Notes: generated by a model from the letters alone, not told the origin. A stretch of 64,000 nt of DNA from Deltaproteobacteria bacterium (GCA_018399135.1 JAGYPB010000009.1:1-64000), one strand, 5' to 3'; shown: positions 1 through 10,033, numbered from the stretch's first letter. Numbers and translations: made by a program.

Positions 1-46
1 AACAATGGCGCGCCTTGCATTTGGCGCTTTTTGCTTAGCCATCCAA

Positions 47-74
47 CCTGATGCTTTTTTGCGAAAGCATCAGG
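47..74. other. perfect 11-bp stem-loop upstream of tRNA-Val
   Basis: The arms cctgatgcttt and aaagcatcagg are exactly complementary around a 6-nt loop. No T-tract follows on either strand, so it is not a textbook intrinsic terminator. It could be the 3' end of an upstream transcript or a processing hairpin. Bases 1-46 show nothing I can name. Confidence 0.5.
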
Positions 75-81
75 AAAGCGC

Positions 82-110
82 TTGACTTTTTCTGTTGTGA
101 TTTGTTACAA
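82..110 (+). promoter_or_regulatory. possible promoter for tRNA-Val
   Basis: TTGACT at 82-87 is a good -35 match. The -10 region (around 103-110, TGTTACAA) is only a weak match, so this rests mainly on the -35 element and its position about 20-45 bases before the tRNA. Confidence 0.35.
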
Positions 111-128
111 GGACGCCTCGGTTGTTGC

Positions 129-203
<75 letters not shown>

Positions 204-234
204 GCGACTGCAGCGAGACAATTCCAACCGAGTC

Positions 235-264
235 AAGGCATCTAATCGATGCCTTTTTTGTTTT
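235..264 (+). terminator. intrinsic terminator between tRNA-Val and thrS
   Basis: An 8-bp stem (aaggcatc/gatgcctt, 5-nt loop) is followed by a T-run. It sits immediately upstream of the thrS ribosome binding site. It therefore either ends the tRNA transcript or acts as an attenuator in the thrS leader. No alternative pairing partner is obvious. Confidence 0.75.
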
Positions 265-276
265 GGAGATAAATTG

Positions 277-2193
277 ATGGCCAGTATACAGATAGAACTT
301 CCAGATGGATCAACCAAGGATTTTGACGCTGGCGTGACCCCTTACGATGTTGCCCTGTCAATCAGTGAAGGGTTGGCACGCCAGACTCTCGCAGCACGTT
401 TTAATAATGCCCTGATCGATACCACCCGCGCACTGGAAGAATCCGGAAAATTACTGCTCATCACCCTCAGTTCTCCGGAAGCCCTTGAGATGATTCGTCA
501 CTCCTGCGCTCACCTGATGGCGCAGGCGGTCAAGGAATTGTACGGCAACGAGGTTCAGGTCACCATCGGACCGGCGATCAAGGATGGTTTTTACTACGAT
601 TTTTACAGCGAAACCAAAAAGTTTGTTCCCGAAGATTTCCCCGCTATTGAAGCCAAGATGGAAGAACTGGCCAAAGCCGACATGCCGGTTGAACGCAAGG
701 TGATGAGCCGTGACGAGGCGATCGCCATGTTTCGCTCTATGGGTGAGAGCTACAAGGTCGAACTGATTGAAGATCTTGAGCAGGATACTCTTTCATTGTA
801 CCAGCAGGGCAGCTTTATCGATCTATGTCGTGGGCCGCACGTGCCGCGTACCGGAGTTTTTAAGGCCTTCAAATTGACCAGCCTGGCTGGTGCCTATTGG
901 CGCGGTGACGAAAAGAAGGCGATGCTGCAGCGCATTTATGCGACCGCATTTCTGAATAAAAAGGATTTAAAAAAACATCTGGAGCGCCTTGAAGAGGCGC
1001 GCAAGCGTGATCACCGTAAGTTAGGGCGTGAGCTCGATCTGTTTTCTTTCAGTGACGAAATTGGTGCAGGAATGGTTCTCTGGCATCCCAAGGGCGCACT
1101 GTTACGAACCCTGATTGAAGATTTTGAGCGCAAGGAACACTTAAAGCGCGGCTACGATATCGTTGTCGGCCCGCAGTTGCTGAAAACAGAGTTGTGGAAA
1201 ACGTCGGGTCACTACGACAACTATCGGGAAAATATGTATTTTACCGAGGTTGACGAACAGGGTTACGGTATCAAGCCGATGAACTGCCTCGCGCACATGC
1301 TCATCTATAAAGCAAAACCACGCTCATATCGTAATCTGCCGATCCGTTATTTCGAACTCGGTACCGTTCATCGCCACGAAAAGTCCGGCGTATTGCACGG
1401 CCTATTGCGCGTCCGTGGTTTTACTCAGGATGATGCCCATATCATCTGTCGTCCCGACCAGATTGATGCGGAAGTCAAAGGCGTCATGTCGTTTGTCCGT
1501 GATGTTGCTGGAATTTTCGGTTTTGATTACACCATGGAACTGTCAACCCGGCCGGAAAAGTCGATTGGCAGTGATGCCGACTGGGAACTGGCAACCGGCG
1601 CTTTAAGAAGTGCTCTGGATGATGTCGGTGAATCTTATGAGGTGAATGAGGGTGATGGCGCTTTTTACGGGCCAAAGATTGACGTAAAGCTGAAGGACGC
1701 GCTTGACAGAGAGTGGCAATGTGCTACAATCCAGTGCGATTTTACCCTGCCGGAACGTTTTGATCTGACCTATACAGGACAGGATGGGGAAAAGCACCGT
1801 CCGGTGATGCTGCATCGGGTGATTGTTGGTTCCATCGAGCGGTTCATTGGTGTTCTCATTGAACATTATGCAGGTAGTTTCCCCCTCTGGTTGTCTCCGT
1901 TACAAGCCATCGTGCTGAACGTGACGGATCGTCAGGCAGAGTACGCTCAACACGTATTTGAGCAGTTGCGTGCTGTTGGTGTGCGGGTTGAGCTTGATCT
2001 GCGTAACGAGAAACTGGGTTTTAAGATTCGTGAAGCACAGGTGGCTAAAATTCCCTACATGCTGGTCATCGGCGACCGGGAAGTAGAAGATCAGACGGTC
2101 GCGCCACGCTTCCGTGATGGTAGTACCCTTGATTCATTGAGTGTTGCCGATTTTGCTGCCTTTGTCGCGGCAGAAGCGGCGGCATATAAATAA
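277..2193 (+). CDS. thrS: threonine-tRNA ligase
   Basis: Charges tRNA-Thr with threonine in the cytoplasm. The 638-residue protein has the family's usual length and order: N-terminal TGS domain (about 1-62), editing domain with [11 protein letters not shown] (about 75-225), class II catalytic core (about 245-535) and C-terminal anticodon-binding domain. The ORF track starts at TTG 274, but GGAGA at 265-269 is better spaced for the ATG at 277. The zinc-site cysteine lies in PMNCLAHM, where most homologues have Pro rather than Leu after the Cys. First gene of a translation operon; a hairpin separates it from infC. Confidence 0.97.
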   Translation: MASIQIELPDGSTKDFDAGVTPYDVALSISEGLARQTLAARFNNALIDTTRALEESGKLLLITLSSPEALEMIRHSCAHLMAQAVKELYGNEVQVTIGPAIKDGFYYDFYSETKKFVPEDFPAIEAKMEELAKADMPVERKVMSRDEAIAMFRSMGESYKVELIEDLEQDTLSLYQQGSFIDLCRGPHVPRTGVFKAFKLTSLAGAYWRGDEKKAMLQRIYATAFLNKKDLKKHLERLEEARKRDHRKLGRELDLFSFSDEIGAGMVLWHPKGALLRTLIEDFERKEHLKRGYDIVVGPQLLKTELWKTSGHYDNYRENMYFTEVDEQGYGIKPMNCLAHMLIYKAKPRSYRNLPIRYFELGTVHRHEKSGVLHGLLRVRGFTQDDAHIICRPDQIDAEVKGVMSFVRDVAGIFGFDYTMELSTRPEKSIGSDADWELATGALRSALDDVGESYEVNEGDGAFYGPKIDVKLKDALDREWQCATIQCDFTLPERFDLTYTGQDGEKHRPVMLHRVIVGSIERFIGVLIEHYAGSFPLWLSPLQAIVLNVTDRQAEYAQHVFEQLRAVGVRVELDLRNEKLGFKIREAQVAKIPYMLVIGDREVEDQTVAPRFRDGSTLDSLSVADFAAFVAAEAAAYK

Positions 2194-2206
2194 ATAACGT
2201 TGCATT

Positions 2207-2228
2207 AAAGGCCCGATACGGGTCTTTT
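2207..2228 (+). terminator. hairpin between thrS and infC
   Basis: A stem aaaggcccg/cgggtcttt with a 3-nt loop and a short T-run follows the thrS stop. It may be a weak terminator or attenuator that separates thrS expression from infC-rpmI-rplT. Confidence 0.65.
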
Positions 2229-2273
2229 GTGTGTAAGTAAATGCGTTAGTTTTCCAAGAATAGGAGATATGTC

Positions 2274-2786
2274 ATAGCCAAAGAAGCGAACATCAACGAA
2301 GACATCAGAGCGCGGCAGGTGCGTGTTATTGATGATGAGGGCGGCCAGTTAGGAGTTCTTGATATTGACCGGGCGTTGGAGTTGGCGCGGGAGCAGGGTC
2401 TGGATCTGGTTGAAGTCTCACCACAGGCAGAGCCTCCTGTATGCCGGATCATGGATTATGGCAAGTACAAATATCAGCAGGCCAAGCGTTCTTCGGAAGC
2501 GAAGAAAAAGCAGGTTAAGTTTGAAATCAAAGAAGTCAAGATGCGCCCGAAAACAGATGATCATGACTTCCTTTTCAAAATGAAACATGCACGGCGATTC
2601 CTTGAGGAAGGAAACAAGGTTAAGATGACCATCATGTTTCGTGGACGTGAAAATGCCCACCCTGATCAAGGAATGATGCAACTTACTAAAGCTGTTGAAG
2701 CATTAAAAGATATTGGTCAGGTTGAAGCACAACCAAGCAAAATGGGACGCTTCATGACCATGATGATTGGTCCACTTAAAAAATAG
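2274..2786 (+). CDS. infC: translation initiation factor IF-3 (ATA start)
   Basis: IF-3 binds the 30S subunit and enforces start-codon choice. The ORF track begins at an internal GTG (2319), which would cut off the conserved N-terminal segment. The frame is open upstream through AKEANINEDIRARQ, the typical IF-3 start, to an ATA at 2274. AGGAGA (2262-2267) lies 6 nt before it. This gives 170 residues, normal for the family. A non-canonical initiator (AUU in Escherichia coli) is the known basis of IF-3 autoregulation, so ATA fits. The N-terminal domain, lysine-rich linker and C-terminal domain (VKMRPKTDDHD) are all present. Followed by rpmI. Confidence 0.95.
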   Translation: MAKEANINEDIRARQVRVIDDEGGQLGVLDIDRALELAREQGLDLVEVSPQAEPPVCRIMDYGKYKYQQAKRSSEAKKKQVKFEIKEVKMRPKTDDHDFLFKMKHARRFLEEGNKVKMTIMFRGRENAHPDQGMMQLTKAVEALKDIGQVEAQPSKMGRFMTMMIGPLKK

Positions 2787-2827
2787 TCTGTGGCTGCAGG
2801 CAGTCACATCGGTAACAGGAGAGAGCC

Positions 2828-3025
2828 ATGCCAAAGATCAAAACAAACCGTGGTGCCGCCAAGCGTTTTCGCAAAACCGGTACCGGAAAGATCCGTCGTA
2901 ATAAGGCTTATACCAGCCATATCCTTACTTCAAAAACAACCAAGCGCAAGCGTAACCTGCGCCAGGGGAGTACAGTGAATAAAGCTGATGAAAGAAATAT
3001 AGGTCAGTTGATTCCTTACCTGTAG
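2828..3025 (+). CDS. rpmI: 50S ribosomal protein L35
   Basis: A structural protein of the large ribosomal subunit. It has 65 very basic residues beginning [18 protein letters not shown], the family signature, and is of normal length. AGGAGAG lies just before the ATG. It sits between infC and rplT in the universally conserved infC-rpmI-rplT order. Translation of this operon is usually repressed by L20 in proteobacteria. Confidence 0.97.
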   Translation: MPKIKTNRGAAKRFRKTGTGKIRRNKAYTSHILTSKTTKRKRNLRQGSTVNKADERNIGQLIPYL

Positions 3026-3149
3026 CATTTAGTTAAAGAACATCACAGCGTGATGCAGTGATGGGCGTGAACTGTGGGGACAATCTCCCCCTGCAGATCC
3101 GGCCACGGCAGATGCCGAAATCCCTATTTAAAATGAAGGAGCAAGTGAG
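3026..3149 (+). promoter_or_regulatory. rpmI-rplT spacer with small hairpins
   Basis: This 124-nt spacer is long for a ribosomal-protein operon. It contains GGGGA-caatc-TCCCC (3076-3090) and further short GC-rich inverted repeats before the AAGGAGC ribosome binding site of rplT. It could be an mRNA target for L20 or only a spacer. The sequence alone does not decide. Confidence 0.35.
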
Positions 3150-3506
3150 ATGGCAAGAGTTAAAAGAGGTTTTAAGGCCAGGCGTCGCCGCAACAAGATT
3201 CTCAAGCTGGCTAAAGGCTATCGCGGTGCCCGTAGTAAATTGTTTCGCTCGGCAACTGAGGCCGTTGATCGCGCCTTAAATTATGCATTCCGTGACCGTC
3301 GTGTTAAAAAACGTGATTTCCGGGCGCTATGGATTACCCGTATTAATGCCGCTGCTCGCGAAAATGGTTTGTCCTATAGCCGTTTGATTCATGGGCTGAA
3401 ACAGGCTGACGTGGCACTTGATCGCAAGATTATGGCCGATCTGGCTGTTAATGACCCGGCGGCCTTCGGTGTGATCGCAGAAGCTGCTAAAGCCCGTCTG
3501 CAGTAA
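3150..3506 (+). CDS. rplT: 50S ribosomal protein L20
   Basis: A large-subunit assembly protein of 118 residues, the standard length. It begins [19 protein letters not shown], the extended basic N-terminal tail that threads into 23S rRNA. The globular domain contains the conserved [14 protein letters not shown]20 commonly represses its own operon by binding the leader mRNA. AAGGAGC lies upstream, and a strong terminator follows at 3526-3563. Confidence 0.97.
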   Translation: MARVKRGFKARRRRNKILKLAKGYRGARSKLFRSATEAVDRALNYAFRDRRVKKRDFRALWITRINAAARENGLSYSRLIHGLKQADVALDRKIMADLAVNDPAAFGVIAEAAKARLQ

Positions 3507-3525
3507 AAAATAACTGTTCATTTCC

Positions 3526-3563
3526 GGGAGACCGAGTGCTAGGCTCTGTCTCCCTTTTTTTTT
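3526..3563 (+). terminator. intrinsic terminator after rplT
   Basis: GGGAGAC pairs with GTCTCCC, with extra pairing inside, followed by nine T residues. It closes the infC-rpmI-rplT unit. Confidence 0.9.
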
Positions 3564-3650
3564 GTGAGCTGTTTCTTGTCGTTTTTACCTTCTGAAGTTG
3601 CAAGATGATTAATCTTCAGATATGCGGTGGATCGAGATACGGACTAAACC

Positions 3651-4670
3651 ATGAAAGAACGTATAGAGCAACTTCAGCAGGATGCACTGGCAACTCTACA
3701 TGCTGCAGCATCACTTAAAGACCTTCAGACGATCAGAGTTGAGGTTCTTGGTAAAAAAGGATCTTTAACCGACATCATGAAGGGAATGCGTGATCTGACT
3801 GTTGAGGAACGTCCGCTGGTAGGCAGTCTGGTCAATACCTTTAAGAATGCGTTTGAAGAGGCTTTTGCCGAGCGTTTGAGTGCTCTGCAAGATCAGGAAA
3901 TTTCTGCCCGCTTAAGTCGTGAAACCATTGATGTGACCTTGCCCGGCCGCCGCACTGGTAGCGGCAGTTTGCACCCGGTGACCCTGGTAATGGACGATAT
4001 TGTAGATATTTTTTCGCGTCTTGGCTTTTCGGTCGAAGAGGGTCCTGAAATTGAAAAAGATTTCTACAATTTTGAAGCACTGAATATTCCCAAGGATCAC
4101 CCTGCCAGAGATATGCAGGACACCTTTTACATCAATGAAGACCTGGTTCTGCGGACTCACACCTCGCCTGTACAGATACGAACCATGCTCAAACAACCAC
4201 CACCGGTACGAATTATTGCCCCAGGGACTGTGTATCGACGCGATTCCGACTTAACCCACAGCCCGATGTTTCATCAGATCGAAGGGTTCCTGGTCGATGA
4301 GCGGGTCACCTTTGGCGATCTGAAAGGTATTCTGACCCATTTTCTCAATGAATACTTCGGTGCCGGGTTGCAGGTGCGTTTTCGCCCTTCTTTCTTCCCT
4401 TTTACGGAGCCCAGCGCTGAGGTCGATATCGCCTGTGTTATCTGTGGTGGTAGTGGCTGTCGGGTTTGTGGTGGTACCGGCTGGCTGGAAATTCTTGGCT
4501 GTGGAATGATTGATCCGGAAGTGTTTGCCTCGGTCAATTATGATGCAACAACATACAGCGGTTTCGCCTTTGGTATGGGTCTTGAGCGGATTGCCATGCT
4601 GAAGTACGGGGTTAGCGATCTGCGTCTGTTCTTTGAAAACGATATACGCTTCCTCAAGCAGTTCAGTTAA
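3651..4670 (+). CDS. pheS: phenylalanine-tRNA ligase alpha subunit
   Basis: The catalytic subunit of the heterotetrameric enzyme that charges tRNA-Phe. Its 339 residues match the family. An N-terminal coiled-coil arm (about 1-90) is followed by the class II core, with [16 protein letters not shown] as motif 2 and [11 protein letters not shown] as motif 3. The start ATG has only a weak Shine-Dalgarno. A 7-bp inverted repeat (TCTGAAG...CTTCAGA) sits in the leader at about 3592-3621. pheT begins 20 nt downstream, so the two subunits are co-transcribed. Confidence 0.97.
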   Translation: MKERIEQLQQDALATLHAAASLKDLQTIRVEVLGKKGSLTDIMKGMRDLTVEERPLVGSLVNTFKNAFEEAFAERLSALQDQEISARLSRETIDVTLPGRRTGSGSLHPVTLVMDDIVDIFSRLGFSVEEGPEIEKDFYNFEALNIPKDHPARDMQDTFYINEDLVLRTHTSPVQIRTMLKQPPPVRIIAPGTVYRRDSDLTHSPMFHQIEGFLVDERVTFGDLKGILTHFLNEYFGAGLQVRFRPSFFPFTEPSAEVDIACVICGGSGCRVCGGTGWLEILGCGMIDPEVFASVNYDATTYSGFAFGMGLERIAMLKYGVSDLRLFFENDIRFLKQFS

Positions 4671-4690
4671 GCACAAAGGGCTAATAAGTT

Positions 4691-7102
4691 ATGATCGTTA
4701 CCTATAACTGGTTGAAAGAATTTGTCGATCTTGATGCGACACCGCAAGATTTATGTCATCGCCTGACGATGGCCGGGCTTGAGGTCGATTCCCTGAAAGA
4801 ATTGGGTGCCGGGTTTGAGTTGGTTATCGTCGCCCGGCTTGATCAGGTTGACCCCCATCCGGATGCCGATCGGCTGACTTTGTGTCAGGTCAATACCGGC
4901 AGCGAGGTTGTGACGGTGGTCTGTGGTGCAACCAATCACAAAGTCGGGGATCTGATCGCATTGGCGCAGCCTGGAACGGTTTTGCCGGGAGATTTCAAGA
5001 TCAAAAAATCGAAGATTCGCGGTCAGGTTTCCTGTGGCATGCTGTGCTCGGAAAAAGAACTGGGGCTGACTGATGAATCTGAGGGAATTATGATCCTTCC
5101 GGCGCACTTGCCGGTTGGTCAGCCGGTCTTTGATGCGATGGGGTGGCGCGACTATCAGATTGAAGTTGGTTTAACCCCTAACCGTCCCGATTGCCTGAGC
5201 GTCATTGGTGTTGCTCGTGAGGTTGCCGCCCTATACGGTAAACAGTTAAAGCTTCCGTCGAGCAATCTGATAGAGGCAAGTGAAACAATCGTGTCACACG
5301 CCAGCGTTGATATTGAAAATACCCGTGCCTGTCCACGTTATGCTGCGCGGATGATTCGTGGAGTAAAGATTGGACCATCACCCGATTGGATGGTGCGACG
5401 GCTGGAGGCTGTCGGCATGCGCTCGATCAATAATATTGTCGACGTCACCAACTACGTCATGATGGAACTGGGTCATCCCCTCCACGCCTTTGATTTTCGC
5501 TTTGTTGAAGAGGGGCGTATCGTCGTTAAGTGCGCACAAGAAGGGGATAGTTTTGCCACCCTGGACGATCAGAAACATCAGTTGTCAGCTGAGGATCTGA
5601 TGATCTGTGATGGTCGTAAAGCGGTGGCGCTGGCAGGTGTCATGGGGGGGCAGAACTCCGAAGTTCAGGGGGATACCGAAACCATCCTGCTTGAAGCAGC
5701 GTATTTTGATCCCATTACGGTAAGGCGCACCAGTAAACGCCATGGTTTGCATACGGAATCGTCCCATCGCTTTGAGCGTGGTGCCGATATCGACATGGTT
5801 CCCGTCGCCCTGGATCGGGCCGCTGCTCTGATGGCTGAATTGGGCCGTGGTGACGTTCTGGCCGGGGTTGTTGATGTTTATCCGCAGGCTCTGCCGCAAC
5901 GGCAGATTGAACTGACGTTGGTCAGTGTCAACCGCATGCTCGACCTGCCGCTGGATGCTGCCACTGTCACACAGTGTCTTGAGTCCATCGGTTTGAACGT
6001 GTCAACGCAAGTCAACGATGATGGAAAGTTGCTCGTCAGTATTCCCAGCTTTCGTCCGGATCTTGAGCGCGATATTGATCTGATTGAAGAGGTCGCTCGC
6101 CTTCACGGGTACGACAAGATTCCGGTCACTATGCCTATCGGTGTGGTGGATGCGACTCTACCACCGGCGCGTCAGCAGTTGCAGAAAAAGTTGCGTAACA
6201 TGCTGGTTGCCGGCGGGTTTTCCGAAACGATTAATTATTCCTTTATTGCGGCTGATGCGGTTGGAAAAATTGGTTTATCCGGCGCTGATAATCGTACTCA
6301 CCATGTGCCGATTTTAAATCCCCTTTCCGAAGAACAGGCGGTGATGCGCACCAGCCTGGTGCCGAGCTTACTGGAAACTGTAGCCAGAAATCTCAATTAT
6401 CGCAGTACCAATTTGCGTTTGTTTGAGCTGCGTCCGGTTTTTCTCGCCGGAGAAGATGAGCGGACCGCGGAACGTTTATCTCTGGCAGCGGTCATGACCG
6501 GACGTAAAGACCCGGAAGGGTGGGCGCAAAGCGTTGCAGCGGTCGATTTTTATGATCTGAAGGGGATTGTTGAAGAGCTTATGCAAGCTTTCGGGCTTGA
6601 ACAAGCCAAATTCGACGCTAACAGGTCGCAACCCTATCTGCATCCAGGCAAGTCCTGCGCAGTGGTGACACATAACGGAATGCTTCTGGGTTATCTGGGT
6701 GAGGTTCATCCGCGCACGCTAACAGGGTTTGATATTGATCAGCCCGTTTTTCTGCTTGATCTGGATGTTGAAGAACTGTTTCGTCATCATGTGTCGCGCC
6801 GGTCGTTTACCCCTTTGTCGCGTTTTCCCGATGTCAGTCGGGATACGGCACTGCTACTCAATGAAGATGTCAGGGCAGAACAGATTCTTGATATCCTGCA
6901 TCAGATTAAGAGCAAAACCGTCGAGGATTTGACTCTGTTTGATCTGTATACCGGCAAGGGAATCCCGCAAGGAAAGAAAAGCATTGGTGTTCGCATTCGG
7001 TATCGCGATATGACCAAGACGTTGACAGAAGAAGAGGTTGGTAAAGCGCATGATAAGATGGTCAACACCCTGTGTGAGAAATTGGCTGCAGAAATTCGCT
7101 GA
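4691..7102 (+). CDS. pheT: phenylalanine-tRNA ligase beta subunit
   Basis: The tRNA-binding and editing subunit that pairs with PheS. At 803 residues it is the normal bacterial length. The visible domains, in order, are an N-terminal EMAP-II-like tRNA-binding domain (about 40-150, PHPDADRLTLCQV), the B3/B4 editing domain, B5, a degenerate class II core and a C-terminal anticodon-binding domain (FTPLSRFPDVSRD to the end). ihfA follows about 95 nt downstream, the common pheST-ihfA order. Confidence 0.97.
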   Translation: MIVTYNWLKEFVDLDATPQDLCHRLTMAGLEVDSLKELGAGFELVIVARLDQVDPHPDADRLTLCQVNTGSEVVTVVCGATNHKVGDLIALAQPGTVLPGDFKIKKSKIRGQVSCGMLCSEKELGLTDESEGIMILPAHLPVGQPVFDAMGWRDYQIEVGLTPNRPDCLSVIGVAREVAALYGKQLKLPSSNLIEASETIVSHASVDIENTRACPRYAARMIRGVKIGPSPDWMVRRLEAVGMRSINNIVDVTNYVMMELGHPLHAFDFRFVEEGRIVVKCAQEGDSFATLDDQKHQLSAEDLMICDGRKAVALAGVMGGQNSEVQGDTETILLEAAYFDPITVRRTSKRHGLHTESSHRFERGADIDMVPVALDRAAALMAELGRGDVLAGVVDVYPQALPQRQIELTLVSVNRMLDLPLDAATVTQCLESIGLNVSTQVNDDGKLLVSIPSFRPDLERDIDLIEEVARLHGYDKIPVTMPIGVVDATLPPARQQLQKKLRNMLVAGGFSETINYSFIAADAVGKIGLSGADNRTHHVPILNPLSEEQAVMRTSLVPSLLETVARNLNYRSTNLRLFELRPVFLAGEDERTAERLSLAAVMTGRKDPEGWAQSVAAVDFYDLKGIVEELMQAFGLEQAKFDANRSQPYLHPGKSCAVVTHNGMLLGYLGEVHPRTLTGFDIDQPVFLLDLDVEELFRHHVSRRSFTPLSRFPDVSRDTALLLNEDVRAEQILDILHQIKSKTVEDLTLFDLYTGKGIPQGKKSIGVRIRYRDMTKTLTEEEVGKAHDKMVNTLCEKLAAEIR

Positions 7103-7196
7103 TAGCACTTGCGGCAGTTTGAACCCTGTGGTACAAAACTATTGAAATCAAATAGATACTTGATTCCAAGCTAATATGAAATGGGCAGGAGGGCTT

Positions 7197-7478
7197 ATGA
7201 CTAAAGCAGATCTGATAGAGAATGTTTATCTGACCACCGGATTTTCAAAAAAGGAATCAGCCGAAATTGTCGAGATGGTTTTTGATTTGATGAAGTCAAC
7301 TCTCGAAGATGGTGAGAAAATCAAGATTGCCGGATTTGGAAATTTTGTTGTCAAAGAAAAAGCCTCACGTCGTGGGCGCAATCCCCAGACAGGTGGAGAA
7401 ATCGAAATAACTGCGCGTAAAATTCTGACATTCAAGCCGAGTCAGGTACTCAAGGCGGCTATCAACGACGCTTCCTGA
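7197..7478 (+). CDS. ihfA: integration host factor alpha subunit
   Basis: A nucleoid protein of the HU/IHF family that bends DNA as a heterodimer with IhfB. The ORF track starts at 7176, but AGGAGGG immediately precedes the ATG at 7197, giving MTKADLIENVYLTTGFSKKE and 93 residues, the family length. The DNA-insertion arm RRGRNPQTG is present. Position after pheT supports IhfA over HU. The MerR gene follows after 20 nt and is probably co-transcribed. Confidence 0.92.
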   Translation: MTKADLIENVYLTTGFSKKESAEIVEMVFDLMKSTLEDGEKIKIAGFGNFVVKEKASRRGRNPQTGGEIEITARKILTFKPSQVLKAAINDAS

Positions 7479-7498
7479 TTTTTCCTTAAAGAGAAGCT

Positions 7499-7858
7499 GT
7501 GGCTGAGATACCCGACAAATTATTTTTTAAAATTGGTGAGGTGGCAGACATTCTCGATCTCAAGACGCATGTTTTGCGTTATTGGGAAACTGAGTTCAGC
7601 TGCCTTAAACCGGTTAAAAGTCGTACCAATCAGCGACTTTATCGCCGGCAGGATGTAGAAACGGCCCTGTTGATCAAAGATCTTCTTTATCAGCGGGGCT
7701 TTACTATTGCCGGGGCTCGCAATCAATTGGAGAATCTAGCCTTCGCCGACCTGCCGGTTTCTTCCCCGGAACGAACATCTCATCCAGTTCAACAGCGGTT
7801 GGCTCATGTCAAGTCTGATCTGCTGGCGTTGCGCCGATCCCTTCTGGAAAACCAATGA
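7499..7858 (+). CDS. MerR-family transcriptional regulator
   Basis: A small regulator of 119 residues starting at GTG. The N-terminal winged helix-turn-helix is clear: FFKIGEVADILDLKTHVLRYWETEF, then the wing with NQRLYRRQDVE. A short C-terminal helix replaces a ligand domain. This short MerR type next to ihfA is common in Geobacter relatives and its effector is unknown. No cysteine metal site is visible in the C-terminal part, so metal sensing is unlikely. surE starts 20 nt downstream. Confidence 0.88.
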   Translation: MAEIPDKLFFKIGEVADILDLKTHVLRYWETEFSCLKPVKSRTNQRLYRRQDVETALLIKDLLYQRGFTIAGARNQLENLAFADLPVSSPERTSHPVQQRLAHVKSDLLALRRSLLENQ

Positions 7859-7877
7859 TCCACCGAAAAGTGACGAC

Positions 7878-8638
7878 GTGTTGATACTGGTAACCAACGA
7901 TGATGGCGTATATTCCCCCGGGTTGCGTGCACTGGCGGAAGCCATGGCAACTCTTGGTGACGCTGTGATCGTTGCCCCGGATCGGAATCGAAGCGCAGTT
8001 GGTCATGCTCTCACGTTGGAACAACCGTTACGCGCTGAAGAAATTGAGCCCGGTATTTTTGCGGTCGATGGTACCCCGACGGATTGCGTCAATTTAGGAA
8101 TTCATGGCTTAATGATGCAACGCCCGGATCTGGTTGTCTCCGGCATCAACAGCGGCAGTAATCTAGGTGATGATATTACCTATTCCGGAACCGTCAGTGC
8201 GGCGATGGAGGCCTCGTTGATGGGGATACCGGCGATTGCCATTTCGCTGGATGCAAAAATATTTTCTGAAACTGATTTGCTTACCACTACCCAATTTGTC
8301 GTTTTGCTCGCCAACATGGTAATGAAGAAAGGTTTGCCTGCCGACACCTTTCTCTAATGTCAATATTCCTTCCGGTGCCTGCCATGGGTCGAAATTACCC
8401 GCCAGGGCAATGCCGCTACGGTCAAGCCGTGATTGTTAATGAAGATCCCTGCGGACGCAAGTACTATTGGATTGGCGGCTCCAGCGTGTTGGTTTTGAGG
8501 ATATTCCGGGAACTGACTGTTGTGCCGTATCACGGCTATATTTCTGTGACGCCGTTACACACCAATCTGACCAGCGATATTTTCTGCGAGAATCTGAAAA
8601 AATTCGTCGCTTCTTGTGCGCCGATGGAGATTTGTGAT
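7878..8638 (+). pseudogene. surE: 5'/3'-nucleotidase SurE (frameshifted in this sequence)
   Basis: SurE is a metal-dependent nucleotidase acting on nucleoside monophosphates. The GTG at 7878 opens LILVTNDDGVYSPG, the metal-binding start of the family, and VSGINSGSNLGDDITYSGTV follows. The frame is intact to about 8350 and then breaks where ctctaatgtc should read ctcaatgtc. After that, SurE-like pieces appear in alternating frames: VNEDPCGRKYYWIGG, then GFEDIPGTDCCAV, then GYISVTPLHTNLTSDI. The inferred stop (8636-8638) overlaps the pcm start. The original gene is of normal length (about 250 residues). The breaks look like sequence errors because the protein fragments stay conserved. Confidence 0.85.
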
Positions 8639-9291
8639 GGACTATACTGTCGCTCGGCGCCGAATGGTAGAGCAGCAGATTGTCGCTCGTGGTGTCTGAT
8701 GATCCACGTTTGATCGATGCGATGAACAAGGTTCCGCGCCAATTTTTTGTTGATGAAGGGCTGCGTGGCCACGCCCATGCCGATGGCCTCCCTTTGCCAA
8801 TTGGCCACAACAGACTATCTCTCAAACCATTTATGGTTGCCGCCATGTCGACAGCGTTAGAGCTGCAGGGCACGAACGGGTGCTTGAGATTGGCAATTGG
8901 CTCCGGGTTACCAGACGCTATCCTTGCCATGCTGGCTAAACGGGTCTATTCGGTTGAACGCACGCCGCCACACCCGCGCCCCGCAAAGCCTCGATCAATC
9001 TGCAATTAAGTAATGTCAATATCAAGATTGCTGACGGCACGCTGGGATGAAGGATCAAGCCCCCTTGATGCTATTCTGGTTGCTGCCGGCGCACCGATGT
9101 GCCGCAGAGTATCTACACCAGTTGGCTGCAGGGGGAAAAAGCTGGTTTTACGGTTGGTGGCTACAATCAGCAAAGCCTGATCCAGATAACCCGTTTGGGG
9201 GATGATCAGTTTCAGCGCGAAGAGTTGATGGGGCTGCCGTTTCGTGCCGTTGATCGGTGAAGCCGGCTGGGCGGAAACACAAGATGTATGA
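8637..9291 (+). pseudogene. pcm: protein-L-isoaspartate O-methyltransferase (frameshifted)
   Basis: Repairs isoaspartyl residues in damaged proteins using S-adenosylmethionine. The pieces appear in order across frames: ARRRMVEQQIVARGV, DPRLIDAMNKVPRQFFVDE, the SAM-loop region ALELQGT...RLAIGSGLPDAILAML (normally LEIGTGSGYQAA), KRVYSVER, and a C-terminal part ending GEAGWAETQDV with TGA at 9289-9291. At least four frame changes are needed. It overlaps the end of surE, the same surE-pcm order as upstream of rpoS in Escherichia coli. Confidence 0.8.
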
Positions 9292-9400
9292 TCATTTCGC
9301 CAAAAGTATTCACGTATATGGCCTCGAAAAACTCAACAAGTAACCAACGGCTGAGCAGATGCGCCGCCATCATGTATAAGGGATTATCGTTGGGTAAATT

Positions 9401-10033
9401 ATGCTGAAATCTGTTCGCCGCCTCTACGACTGGGTGCTGACCTGGGCAACAGCCGTTATGCGTTGTTGGCGTTGGGATTGCTCGCCACTGAAGCCAGCTT
9501 TTTCCCGATTCCCTGATGTTCTGATCATGGCTCTGGCTCTGTCTATGCCCCGATGTCTTATCGCTATGCACTGATTGCGACGGTCGGATCGGTATTGGGA
9601 GCGGCTCTTGGTTATGTGATTGGTTGGGGTTTGTGGGATGTCATGGCGGTGTACTTCTACGCTTATGTGCCGGGCGTCACCGAAGAAGGATTTGCCCGTG
9701 TCGGTCAGTTATTCAGCCAATACGATTTCTGGTTATTTTTGCTGCCGGCTTCACCCCGGATCCTTGCCAAAATCTTTACCATTGCCGTTGGTGTGTTTGC
9801 TATATTAATTTCCCGGTTTTTATGCTGGCATTCGATCGGCCGCGGTTTACGCTTTTATCTGGTGGCCAATTCTGTTTCATTATATGACAACCGGCTCGGA
9901 TCCTGATTGAGAAATATTTTGAATTCGCTAACCGTTTTTGTCTTTATTATTGTTGTTGTTTTTGTTGTTATCGTCCGGTTAGGCTGGTTAATGGCCAAGG
10001 CAGATGATAAAAAGAGGGAGCCTTTTTTTTTAA
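9401..10033 (+). pseudogene. DedA/YqaA-family membrane protein (frameshifted)
   Basis: An integral membrane protein of the VTT/SNARE-associated DedA family, implicated in envelope homeostasis. Recognisable pieces are MLKSVRRLYDWVLTWA, then ALGLLATEASFFPIP, GSVLGAALGYVIGWGLWDV, VPGVTEEGFARVGQLFSQYDFW, FTIAVGVFAI, and a last transmembrane stretch VFVFIIVVVFVVIVRLG near 9950. They lie in several frames with apparent indels. A TAA at 10031-10033, after a run of nine T, is the likely stop. A DedA-like gene between pcm and nlpD fits Geobacter-type gene order. Confidence 0.7.
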
